From Silene noctiflora (taxonomy: Eukaryota > Streptophyta > Magnoliopsida > Caryophyllales > Caryophyllaceae), in contig VHZZ01002313.1 of the NCBI GenBank assembly GCA_009801015.1, positions 60,668-81,510 on the forward strand: a DNA stretch of 20,843 bases, read 5' to 3'. The notes below the pieces were generated by a model. That model worked only from the letters and a program-made list of their open reading frames with translations, was not told the origin of the DNA and made no database searches. Positions 8,397-18,855 of this stretch are shown here, one piece after another. Positions within the stretch are counted from its first letter, which is position 1. Each line of letters starts with the position of its first letter. The translations under genes and the position numbers were made by a program.

Positions 8397-11300
8397 TTAA
8401 GTAAGGCTCATTGAGGTCGCATACGACTGAAGGAGCACCAGAGCTTGCTCAGCAATGGCTCGATTTCGGACCCTCCTCAACCAGTCACTTACAACTTCAG
8501 TGGCTTTGCTGCCTTTAACACCATCCTCGAGAACATCAGCTGCTTCCACAAGTTTCCCTGCCGCTAAGAGTCCCTCAACCTTGTTTATCACGGACTCAAT
8601 ACCGTCACCGGATTGATCGGCTGTTTTGACCTAAAAGTTTGATATTGGAAATTAAGTTGAGACTACAATCTACTTCCTGAATCCAACGACAAGAAGAACA
8701 CTGATAGCAAAAACCCTCCCCTCTTATCTTTCCTTTTGAGACGGTTTTACATGTGAGGCAAACCCAAGTACTTGTGCTTTCCTCGGTCAATTATTATCGT
8801 TAATGGGTTGGTTTCGGTGTTTCACATGTAAAACCGTCTCAATGTCTCATATAAGTGTTTGCACTATGCTTTACTTTCAGTTGAAGGTACCTTCAAAAAG
8901 GAAGCTACGTGAGCCAAGGAGTGTGTCAAGATACCGCCACCATCTGGTGATATTAAGCTGAAGTGCCGAAGTGACCCTTTTAGTGCATTGAACTGTGAAA
9001 ATAATAGATAAAAAGGCAAGTATGATCAGGTGAAGAATAGAATTGGAAAAAAAAAAAAAACAGAGAAACAGAGGCAAAGTACAGAAACTATTAGCAAGAT
9101 ACTGTACAATCAAACGGATGGACAAATAGTGTGTTGTTGGGTGACATTTCAGAGAAAGATTTATATACATATACCCTAGTACAGAGGCTACATGATCAGT
9201 ACAGCAAGTCAGCAAGGTCGACAAACAATCATATAAGCAAAGGAAAACAGGAATGATTTGAATTACAAATCCAAGCATCATTGAGCAATCAAATATCAAG
9301 AGTCAATTTATGGCAGTTAAGAACGGTGAGCAATAGCATCCTAAAATCATAAAATGTATTGTATAATGCTCATAAATGTGAAATTTCCCCTTTGTATTCT
9401 TGACTAGAAAAGCCGTGATTTTAAGCTATCAATCAATCAATCAAGCAGCAGCAGCAGCATGCTAGGGCCTGTTCCACTAAACCTAGCAAAACTGACCCCA
9501 GATGACCTGATTAGATAAGTCTGGCACTCTGGCAGTTTGGCCCCAATACCCGAATTTGACTTGAAGTGAACCATGCTTTTTTGTACTCGAAATTGACCCG
9601 ACCAAAAACCACCTGACCCATGATTGACATGATTCAAATTCCAAAATGTCTGCTTTAAAATCACTTTTAATATTATCGACATTAAAATAAAAGGAACAAT
9701 TGTTAGACATCCTTTATAAACAGGAATTTCGCTGAAAACTCATTTTTTAGTCCAACTTCTATTATTAATTCACCTCTTTTAAGTTTTAACTATTGGCCCG
9801 CTCGAAGTGACTTGGCCATATGTAGCCCATACATAAAATGGCCAGATAGCAGCACATCTAAAGCGGACCCAAAACTCAAAATGACCCGACCTGACCCTCA
9901 AAATATGTGGTACACCCAAAATGATCCGACTCAAACTGACATGACCTATTTGCCATGCCATCTGCACGGCAAATACTAACGTGAATAATAGGTATTTGCT
10001 CTATTTTATACGGAGTACATCGGTAATTCGGTATAAATTTGAGGATTGGTTTTAAAGCAAGTACATGCAAATGGGGAAGTGGTAGTTATAATGAGTAGGT
10101 TAGAGTGTAACAATGGTAAGAGTCTTCTAGTCACATGGGTACAACATACGAAATGTGAAAGAAACATATTTCGAAACGCCTACCAAAATAGGAAACATAA
10201 GAAGTTAAGAACGCAAGCAATGGCTGAAAGTTGAGACGGGCCAAAACGGAATACTTAACAAATGGGTGATGAAAGGCAGTACAAGTGTCCAAACATATTG
10301 CAGCACAGCACAACTCATGGCCTCATGGGAGATTCACATAGTAGGCTAGTAAATTAGTAAAAGATTTAAAGGTCAGTACGTCAAAAATAAACTTGCCTTC
10401 TGATTTAAGTTGAGAACACTATCTGTGCCATGAAGTCGAACGTCTTCAGGAAGAGATGATACAGCCAACTGCAATAAAGAGTCTTTGTCAACATCCTTTA
10501 TATACACACCAAGAGCATTTAACTCTGCCTGCACTGGCAACCCATTTGACAGAGCATCTTCCAACGCAAGTGCACCCTGTAAACATCAAAACAAAGATGT
10601 AAGGTCGCAAGGATCAATGGAACAAGACACCTCCGAGAACAGAAAAGGGAATAAGTTAAAACTGAACCCTGCAATTTCAACACAGCGAAGAAAAGCAGTA
10701 TTTCGGAACGAAGTACTATCTGCACTCCAATTTTATTGCCTCTATTTGACTTTGGTGATCAACTAATCTCAACTTTGATCATTAATTTCTCAAACCAAAG
10801 AAGTAGAAGGTAAAATAAGTGATTTCCAATTTAAAAAAAAAAAAATATTTTCGTATCATTTTTTCAAAAACTGCAACTACTGTATATTCTGATAAAATAT
10901 CAAAGTTGATAATATTTGACAGCCAAAGTCAAAAGATGACTTTATGAATTATAAATGGAATGGAGTAGCAAGAAAGAATGGTTGGCATAAATACCAAAGC
11001 AAGCTTGTGAATGGAGTGAGTTTGACGCGCCTCTTCAGAACGTGCATAAAATGCCATGCACAGAGCATTTATCTGCAAAAAAATGGCGTTTATGCTTAGC
11101 AGTTTCACCAAAAGACCACGTGATACAGAAATAGGTCACCACTCGCCAAGACTGCATAATGTAGCAAGTTCAAAAACATTTTATGCTGTTGAGCTAAATA
11201 TCAGCAACAGAATTGTATGTGCATGAAGTAAGAAATGCAACGACACCATGCAATGACCATATCAGTTTTAGTATCGATAGGCTTTAGACAGAGTACTACC

Positions 11301-14300
11301 GCTCAGTGATTATATCAGTTAACTTGCTGACATTTGTTAACTCATTGCACACTATGCTTCTTTACAGCGAGTAGATCAACTTCACATATTTGCCTTCAGG
11401 CCCCAATAATTACAAAATTGATACTCAGTTCCCAGTAATGAAAGAAATTCGATATATGCTTCTTTAAGAAGATTAGACCATATAAACAATTTCTCCTTTT
11501 CACAAGCACACAGAGGACCAACTTCAGATAATAGATAAATCAAAAAGTTAACGATGCAACTAGTAGAATACTAAATCAAAAGCATTTCGAAGGCATAAAC
11601 TAATTTCATACATTCAGATTTGCTTCAGCCATCTTCTCAATCTGTGCTGCCTTTTCGCGTGCAATAGATGCAGCTAGTTCAGCTTTTGCAAAGTCCTCTA
11701 GTTCTTTCAGCTTTAATTCTACCTCTCTTTCCTACAACAATAAATAATTAGCCTCAGGATATGAACTCGAATAAAAGCGGGAACAAAATGAGTTAGGTCA
11801 AGCAGAGATGAAATTTACCTTTTCTTCAAGTGCCGTCTTCAGCCTCTCCTCAGCCTTTTCTTGAAGAGACTTCAGAGCTGCAGCTGCTTTTGCTCTTTCT
11901 TTCTTTATCTCCTAAAGTCAAGAAAGTATCACGTATTATAACAGATTTCAAGAACCAAAAAAAAATTCAACGCAAAATTTCCAAATTGTATACCCGATAT
12001 AACCGAAACTACCGCAACTTTCAATCTAGCTACAGGAGTGAATTTGCAACAACCTAAACAAAACATCCTGATCTCTACTTTATTCTAAAGGGGAAAAGAA
12101 AACCATTTTGGTTGATGGAGAACCAAGTACCTAAACTACTGACAGCTATTATCCAAGTATAATCCTACGGGTAACATACAAAAGTCTGTGACTTGTAACC
12201 ACTTCCCTCGTAACAACAAAACTACCTCAAGGGATCCCGTGAATAGTGGTGTAAAGAGGGTCGAATGTAGATGGTCTTACACACGTTTTAACAACACTAG
12301 AGGCAAATTCAGGAAGGTCCGTGGCGAAAATTACGTCGGGAATCGCATGAAATGACTAGTGCTTCATAATATAAAAAAATTTAGTCAATTAATAAGTTAT
12401 TTAGCCTTATTCTATAATAACAATAGTTCCAAAACCAAAGAATAGCAAGTCTTTACTTGTCAGTTCTCAATAGGGAACAAGATCATATACTACAAGCTAA
12501 AAATTTGGATAACCGTTTAACAAGCTGATAGCTGCTGTTAGTAGACTCTGGCTAAGATGGTAATAAGGTTTTTTTTTGACAAGGTAAGGAAAGTAGGATG
12601 ATTATAAATCAACCTATAACATCCGCGATGAGAATGGTAAACGAAATTCGAAGAATTTCTATTTACCAGGAAGGAACCATAAAGATAAAAGGATACAAAG
12701 AAGAGACTCTCCCCGGAAAAGTACGTCACTTTAATATCCCATAAAAGAATTAAAAAATAAACTCATTAGAAGAATAAATAAACTTAGAAATAATCTTACA
12801 AATTCTACACAAATATCAAGGGGAACAAACGACCCTAACTGTTGAAAAGAAAAAACTCAGATCAATTAAGAAATCCAAAGGATTTAGAGCTTCCATACAC
12901 ATTCATGATAAGATACATTTCTAATCTGAAGAAATCAAAAATGCTTTGGTCGATTGATGAAATTCATTGTTGAAATATTGCTACTACTTCCTTGATTTAA
13001 ACCTCCCTTAACTAAGACATAAGACTGAAAAAGCTCTCCTAGGCTAAAATGGAGAGCAAATTAAAGTCTAGTCATTAGGAAGGAGAAAATCAAGAAATAC
13101 GACTGAAAAATTTTCTGTTAAAGAACTAAAGATAGGACTAAAGATCTACCTAATCATGAAGAAGCTAGAAGATGATCATGAGAAATGATGATTGAAGAAA
13201 AAGGACGAAGAAGAGCTTGGGAAGGAGATAAGAAAAGATATTTTCAGATCACTAAATTTTCTGGTTTTTGAGAGAAACTTTCTCTCTCATCTTTCTCTCT
13301 CAATTGCTATGTTTCCCTAGACAGTAATAAGGTTTGTTCACAATAAAACAATATGCATATGACTTGCAACGACACCATCCTTACAAATCAGAGTAATGGT
13401 GGAGCGTGAGCATCATAGTACTTCAACCATTTCCGTAATTCAGTTCAAGAAGTGTTAAGACATTTAACACAACAGAAAACAGAGCACAAGTTCCAAATGT
13501 GATATGGGTCCAGCAACTGATCGATTGAAAGGAATAACATACATCCCAAATCAACAATGGAAGGACGTCTGTTTTGATAAAAGTTGATCGCCAAGGTCTG
13601 TAGCCTTTAAGAAATGCGAAAAGTAATCAGGACTGGTAAAATTGGACATGGGTAATAATTATGGTTTTGGCGTGCAGAGACATGTATGTTGGCATGTGTT
13701 TGAATATTGGTATGAAACAACGAGCCAATATCAATGAGAAAGTATATAACTTGTTGCTACGTGATAGATTTCAGAACGGAAAAAAAAAAAAAAAAAAGCG
13801 AGTGCATACATCATATACCTTAGTAGGTTAGAGGCAGACAACCACCTGCTAGACTTGGGACAAATACATGAAAGCAAAAAAGTAATCCAATAGGACGCAA
13901 TCACCGCAGCAGTAAGGAGAACTGATTGTATATACTACCAACCTTTTCTAACATGGCTGCTTCTTCAGCATACATAAGTTCCCTTGCCCTTGCATCCTTT
14001 AGCTCCTTCTCATACTTGTCCTATATTTTACATAAAAAGTTGGAACAAGAGTTAGGAGATCAATTGAACAAAACAATTATACCTTTCATCCATAACACAA
14101 CCAAACATATTATCGCTTAAAAAATTGGATTAGAAGTTCTAACATTCAAACATGGTCTAAGCAAAACAACCTTGATTAGTAGTGCAATGATACTATGGTA
14201 GGAGGTTGTTAGCTATAAGGTTTGGGGTGGGTCTAGAAACTTTAAAGCAGAATGAATCACCCTACAACTTTCAATCCTCATACTATCACATTGAGGGTCT

Positions 14301-17300
14301 TACCCCTAAGTTCTGCCTATTCTTAAATAAGAAATTTTATCACAATTGTTTTAAGAGATAGGTATCACCTTCATAGCCCTCTTTTCTTCCGCAAGGACCA
14401 GCGCATCCAGCTCAGCTTGCCTTTGTTCGGCAGCATGAATGGCTTGTAGGAAATCCACAATTAATTTTCCATCACCTTTATCTTCAAAAGCGCGATGTGA
14501 AATCTGGAATCACGAAATACATTAAAAATTAATGAAACTTCCCCATTGAAGGTATAAATAGAGTGATGGAACTCCCCTTACGTATTTACCTCTTCCTTCG
14601 CAGAAGACTGTTTGATATCATGTTTGCTTGAAATTGAGTCTCTCTCATCAGGCTCGTTATTCAAAGAGTAAGTGCTCAAAAGGGAAGGAGATTGTCCTCG
14701 TTCATGACCTGACATATCCTGCAGAAAGATGCTTTCAATTTCAAGCTCAAATGCCAGGAGCATCCTGTCTTTTTAAATAATGAATCATTTAATTGCAATA
14801 GAAAAGGGGGAAAAGGACCAAAACTAAGAAATAACAGTCAATAGCATGTGCCTGGTGCCTACTAAAAAGGGATAAGGCGCAATGCCTAAATAATATTCCC
14901 TCTCATTCATTGGAAACATAGCATTTGGTTTTGGCACAAACATTAAGACAAGTGGGTCAGTAAGTAGTCTCCACCAAAACACCCTCCCCTTCTATTTAAC
15001 CATCGACCCATTCCCATCTTATATCATTCACCCTCTGCGGCGAGTTCCTCATCTGTAGCGGTGATGGACCCACTTCCTCACCTCCGACCACCACCACAAA
15101 ATTCCACCATCTCCAGACCTAACCCGCCCACCCCTGACCGATGCTTTTTTTCCTCTTCCCATGACCATCACCGTAACTCCATTGTCGACGTTCTCCATCT
15201 GCAGCGACGACGTACCCACTCCCTCACCTCCGACCACCACCACAAAATTCCACCACCATCTCCAGACATAACCGCCCACCCCCTGACCGTTGCGTCCTTT
15301 CCTCTTCCCATGACCATCACAGTAACTCCATTGTCGACGTTCTCCAGAAAGTCCCTCACCCCTAATACACCACTTTCGAGTGCCAAAAACCCCCCATCCA
15401 CTAAGGAAACCGTCTCCCCTACCCTCGGAAATTCTAAATCTAGAGATTTCGAGAGAGGATGCGGTTTTTGACTGTCAAAAGTGGTGTTTAGGGGAGGTGG
15501 GATTTTGTTCGGGTTGTTGAGGTGGCTTTGGGTGGTCAAGAAGGGCTGTGCTTTGGGTGTGGGGAGGACGTGGAGAGACCGGTGAGGAGAGTGGTGATTG
15601 GCGAGAAGGTGGTTGGTCCGATGACTGAGAAGAATGATGGGTTTGGTGGTGAGCTGGTGGCGGATCTGGCGGTGATGAGGACGTGGTAGTCTGGTGGTGA
15701 GCAGTTGATTTGGGTGTGGTGTTGGTGCTTGGTGTATGGTGGCGCTGTTTGTGTGTGGTGGACTGGGATGGGAAAAAATGATGAGGAGAACTGGAGAAGT
15801 ATGAATAAAGAGGAGGGGCAGTAATATGATGAGGGTATTTGGGTCATTAATGGTATGAATCCCGTGAATGAGCTGAAAAAGGAAAGTGGTGTGTATCAAG
15901 TGAATGAGGGAGTACTTTCTTGTTCTTAAAAAGTTACTCCTTTAATTGCCAGGAAATCAGGAATTGCCCCATTTCTACTTTGGCCTATTCTTGAGATTAT
16001 TTATTTCTATTTTGAGCATGTTTTATTGCTAATTTCAATGTTTTGATGGTAAGATCCACCATCCATCATCTCACACCCATATACAATCCTTAGTATTTGT
16101 GCAAAGTAGCAGAAGTAAATAGGCAATTTCAAAAAATTGGAGGGAGAATCACTTAACACTAGGGGATAACTCTCACTAATTGGACCAACTCGGCAGTGGG
16201 CACCCAAAAATGTCTTCATTGCCAACCTAACTCCATCACCATCCTTGATCCTGGGCACTTAATGCTCTCATATTATAGTATTTAGTTATTTACAAATCTC
16301 CAAAATGAATATTGGAAATCACATGGAACAAAACTGCAAGTCCAAAAAACATTTAATACACAACATTACCAGGATGCCTGAATGATGTCGCTTGAAGGGG
16401 TCAGTAAAATCCTTACCACGAGCGCTTTTTTTTTATATAAACATCACATAACATGTTGAAGTAGAAATCACCCAAATTCCCTAGAAGGAATTAAGCAAGT
16501 TCACAAAACATCGCTAATTGAATCCACATTTACTGTTCCTATTAAAATTTAGTGGTCAACTAATATCAACTTTGACCTTTAATTCCACTACATATATGTA
16601 TACGACATAAATTTCTCATATTTAATTTATTCAAACAATTACTAGTTCCATATTACCGTCATCAAAAGGTTAATATTGAGAAACTAGCGGTCAAAATCAG
16701 CATTTTTTTACTACCAACGTGATTGCGATAATATAAATGGGATAGGGGGAGTACAAAACATAAAACAAAAGATACAATTTTTAAAGCCCATTAGAAGTAC
16801 CAAGTATCAGTATTCAGTCAAATAACTGAAAAAGAAACGGAAAAGTACCTTGGGTTCAATTTGAGTCTTGAGCTCCGTTGGCTGATCTTTGTTTATGTTG
16901 CTTACTTGGAGCGCAGTAACATCTTCAGTAATTGTTGGAAGCTTTTCATTAGCTTCAAACAACCCGTGACCAGCTTGTTCTCCTGAACTGCTCCTGTCAG
17001 CACTCGCAGCAGTATCTTCAAAAGATTTTTCTAAACTTTCATCTCCATGCTTACTTGTTTCTCCCACAGTAAAAGTGCCCGGCTCTTCTCTCTTTTCTTC
17101 TATATCATCAGAACTTACAGGCAACTCATCCACCTTGACTTGTGACGCAATCGCAGGCTTCAAATTGCTAGAATCAACATGAGGGTCCACAGCGGACTGG
17201 CTTTCATTCGGATCCTTGGTTCCTTCAGCACGAGAATCAACAAGCTGTGAGTTTTCATTAGTATGCTCAGGTAATGGCTCTTTGTGATTATGTGATTCCT

Positions 17301-18040
17301 GTAAGCTTCCATCTTGTTTTGGTAACTTGTCCAAGCTTGTGTTGCCAGATTTAATGGCATCATGCTGCTTTTTGCCCAGTATATCATTCAGATAACCTCC
17401 AGAGTATGCTGCAGCAAAACAAGCACCAATTGCAGCACTTCCAACTAGAATTTTAGAAAAGTTTCCACCACTTCCAGATGGCTTGTTTGTCGGACCAGGA
17501 CCAGGTGGAACCGACGAAAAATCTCTCCGGAAGCATAATGATGGAGATGTCTGCTAAAATTGAAGAATGGTACTGACATCAACAAATGAGACTTACAGAA
17601 CACTTCAACTGTGCTACACACACAGACAAACATGCTGTTGAACAACAAGAATTCTTTTTGTAACGACAACCAACAAAAAGATAAACTGAATATCTGGAGT
17701 GTAGCTTGCCAATTTGCCACATATATACGATTACGCGGCCTAATAACAGATCGTGATAATTCAAATCAACGAAATACTACAGAGCAGACATGAAATTTCC
17801 CTTTAAACAATATCATCCAAACAAGCAAAAGAAACTAAACTAAAACTCGAAAGAAGCAAATTGGGACATGCCAGAGTTGTTGACTGCTTTGGGACTCTCC
17901 TAATGCTCGATCTGCTGCGATGTGAAAGCGCCAAAATGGACCTGAAAAAATATCCTCCTTCCCTTATATAGAATCATATAACTATCGCAACAATAATGGA
18001 GGGAAAGAGAACAGCAAGTATCAATGTACCTTCGAAACAT
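8397..18040 (-). CDS. MIC60: MICOS subunit MIC60 / mitofilin (12 coding exons)
   Basis: Inner-membrane core subunit of MICOS, which shapes cristae junctions; in plants it is also linked to lipid transfer. Minus-strand exons (complement, 5' to 3'): 18040-18030, 17941-17836, 17553-16849, 14718-14590, 14503-14369, 14020-13943, 11911-11819, 11731-11612, 11072-10995, 10576-10397, 8992-8891, 8630-8397. Joined length is 656 aa, close to plant orthologues. It opens MFRRSILALSHRSRSIRRVPK, an Arg/Ser-rich presequence with possible cleavage near FRR|DFSS. A membrane span follows (about 74-94, ILVGSAAIGACFAAAYSGG), then an acidic low-complexity IMS region, a coiled coil (about 320-460) and the mitofilin signature ending VSDWLRRVRNRAIAEQALVLLQSYATSMSLT-like. 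Coding introns 2-11 are phase 0; intron 10 is GC-AG. The exon-2 donor (17835) is weak and the least certain junction. Confidence 0.93.
8736..8842. mobile_element. 107-bp foldback MITE in MIC60 last intron
   Basis: A perfect 21-bp inverted repeat begins TTGAGACGGTTTTACATGTG (8736-8756) and is mirrored at 8822-8842, with about 65 bp between. AGACGGT-type ends recur as remnants in the ascorbate oxidase introns (about 3034 and 3396) and at 4721. Perfect arms suggest a fairly recent insertion. A target duplication could not be fixed. Confidence 0.7.
9003..9440. other. MIC60 intron 10, 3' part, no gene
   Basis: Intronic sequence with an A-rich run (about 9046-9060) and no supportable feature. The open frame on the minus strand here is hydrophobic low-complexity sequence lying wholly in the intron. 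Confidence 0.5.
9443..9460. repeat. Short CAG microsatellite
   Basis: Five tandem AGC/CAG units lie just before a stretch starting AGGGCCTGTTCC. It lies inside a MIC60 intron and is not translated. Confidence 0.6.
9462..9965. repeat. Dispersed repeat rich in TGACCCGAC words
   Basis: Imperfect repeats of (A)TGACCCGACC / CTGACCC / TGATCCGACTC recur through the block (for example near 9490, 9593, 9611, 9881 and 9921). The composition differs from flanking intron. It looks like a degraded interspersed repeat with subterminal direct words, class unknown. Confidence 0.4.
10714..10967. mobile_element. Stowaway-like MITE, copy A (MIC60 intron 9)
   Basis: The left end TACTATCTGCACTCCAATTT and the right end AAATGGAATGGAGTA are degenerate versions of the Stowaway terminus TACTCCCTCC..., flanked by TA. 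The subterminal word GATCAACTAATCTCAACTTTGATC is closely matched in copy B at 16551, so the two belong to one family. It lies between MIC60 exons 9 and 10. An A-tract interrupts the middle. Confidence 0.6.
12572..13323 (-). mobile_element. ORF-less LINE-type retroposon with 12-bp target duplication
   Basis: The direct repeat GTAATAAGGTTT flanks the block (12560-12571 and 13324-13335). On the minus strand the element opens with a GAGAGAGAAAGATGAGAGAG-type CT/GA-rich leader, as in the 5' UTR of plant L1 LINEs. It ends in CCTTGTC followed by a poly(A) run (seen as T at 12569-12577). Length is about 750 bp with no endonuclease or reverse transcriptase frame. It therefore looks like an internally deleted or non-autonomous element copied in trans. 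It sits in MIC60 intron 6, in the same orientation as the gene. A long SINE is the alternative. Confidence 0.6.
13779..13797. repeat. Poly(A) tract
   Basis: A run of about 18 A in MIC60 intron 6. I looked for a target duplication that would mark it as a retroposon tail and did not find a convincing one. Confidence 0.6.
14894..15914. mobile_element. Stowaway-bounded 1-kb element with GC-rich cargo
   Basis: The ends are inverted Stowaway-like termini, TATTCCCTCTCATTCATTGG on the left and CAAGTGAATGAGGGAGTA on the right, each meeting a TA. The interior is unlike the AT-rich intron around it. The left part is C-rich on the plus strand and holds a tandem duplication; the right part is G-rich. Frames on both strands are Pro/Ser/His- or Gly/Val/Trp-rich low complexity without a recognisable domain. 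It may be a Stowaway derivative carrying captured host DNA. It lies in MIC60 intron 3. Confidence 0.5.
15045..15340. repeat. Tandem duplication, about 146-149 bp unit, 2 copies
   Basis: Two adjacent copies share CTCACCTCCGACCACCACCA (15078 and 15224 onwards) and CTCCATTGTCGACGTTCTCCA (15177 and 15326 onwards), plus CCTCTTCCCATGACCATCAC. The spacing shift from 146 to 149 bp shows small indels between copies. It lies inside the Stowaway-bounded element. Confidence 0.8.
15915..16530. other. MIC60 intron 3, unassigned part
   Basis: Ordinary AT-rich intron with short open frames only. No bounded repeat or exon-like segment with MIC60 similarity was found; the MIC60 reading passes directly from the exon ending at 16849 to the one starting at 14718. 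Confidence 0.5.
16531..16753. mobile_element. Stowaway-like MITE, copy B (MIC60 intron 3)
   Basis: The left end TACTGTTCCTATTAAAATTT and the right end AAATGGGATAGGGGGAGTA are imperfect inverted repeats meeting TA. The subterminal GGTCAACTAATATCAACTTTGACC is shared with copy A at about 10751. Diverged ends suggest an old insertion. Confidence 0.6.
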
Positions 18041-18081
18041 CGAAAAATAGGACAATTTGCCACATAAAAAGCACAACCCTG

Positions 18082-18480
18082 ATCACAAAAGAACAACAAA
18101 TCACTAAGCACAGCAATCTTACAAGTACAAATACATTTTGGTAACGAAAAATCTCCTCTTTACTCTTCAGAACTAAAACTAAAACGGATTATTGCATAAT
18201 CCCTCAACCCCAACCATAACTCTTAAAGTACCTAATTCAAAATTAGGGCAAAAATTAACAAAATAAGCTAAATGCTACACCGTGCTCATTAGGGAATTAA
18301 TGGGGATGCAAATACATCGCAAAATTTCAACTTAGAAAAGAAAAGAGAAGAGATTGAAGAAATACCAGTTTAGGGATGAAAGAATGTGATTTATGGATGA
18401 TGTAGGGCTTTAATCGTTGGAAGATTCTAGGGTTTGTGTGATTTTCGTCGATTTTTGATGATGGAGAAAGGGAAAGAGGG
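18082..18480 (-). other. MIC60 5' leader with probable 5' UTR intron
   Basis: Upstream of the MIC60 ATG, the minus strand has a pyrimidine-rich leader (CCTCTTTCCCTTTCTCC) and AAACCCTAGAATC, typical of plant 5' UTRs. A candidate donor CTG|GTATTTC lies near 18367 and a candidate acceptor GATCAG|GG near 18081. This suggests an intron of about 285 bp within the 5' UTR. No ATG intervenes in the spliced leader as read. Inferred from sequence signals alone. Confidence 0.45.
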
Positions 18481-18586
18481 GAGAATGGAGAAGGAGTAAA
18501 GAATTGTGTGTAGCGTGAATGTTGTTAAATCTCGCCGAGGTAGACCCTCTTCTGTTCGACTTAAATTACTCGTCGACCAAAATTGA

Positions 18587-18810
18587 GAGTTTGGCCTTAC
18601 TTTTCAAAAAAATGAGTTTTTCTTTTTTAAGTTTAATTTTTTAAAATTATTTTTTCAAAAGTAGAAGTATGAAATGTTGTTTCTATTTTTATAGGCAAAA
18701 ATATGGATTTTTAGTTTTTAGAAAATTTTGTTTTAACTTCAAGAATGTTGTGTTTAGCCCAAAAATGTTTATAAGTCCAAAAACACTTTTACAAGTTAGG
18801 CCAAACACAC
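18587..18810. mobile_element. hAT-like foldback MITE with GTTTGGCC ends
   Basis: The left end GTTTGGCCTTACTTTTCAAAA is mirrored on the right by TTTTACAAGTTAGGCCAAACAC. The interior is rich in AAAAGT/ACTTTT words. GTTTGGCCAA-type ends with ACTTTT-rich interiors are common in plant hAT-like MITEs. It lies just upstream of the MIC60 leader and may affect its promoter. Confidence 0.5.
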
Positions 18811-18855
18811 GCTATGTGTACTTTTTTGGCTAAAAAATACAAATTGGCCAAACAC

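Noticed and set aside
8605-8790. Minus-strand frame with two CxxC pairs resembling a small zinc ribbon
   Set aside because: It spans the MIC60 exon-12 acceptor, intron and the left arm of the 107-bp foldback, which itself supplies one CxxC pair. MIC60 splicing explains the region better.
11912-13942. Missing MIC60 exon suspected in the 2-kb intron 6
   Set aside because: The protein reads continuously from ...EEAAMLEK to EIKKERAKAAAA as in other plant MIC60 proteins. The extra length is explained by the retroposon at 12572-13323.
15045-15340. Repeat array considered as a CRISPR-like or satellite array
   Set aside because: There are only two long copies with indels and no unique spacers, in a plant intron. 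A simple tandem duplication is sufficient.
15168-15899. Long minus-strand open frame of 243 codons
   Set aside because: It runs through the tandem duplication and strand-biased low-complexity sequence of the Stowaway-bounded element inside a MIC60 intron. The translation is Pro/His/Thr- then Gly/Val/Trp-rich with no recognisable domain; the overlapping plus-strand frame is equally open.
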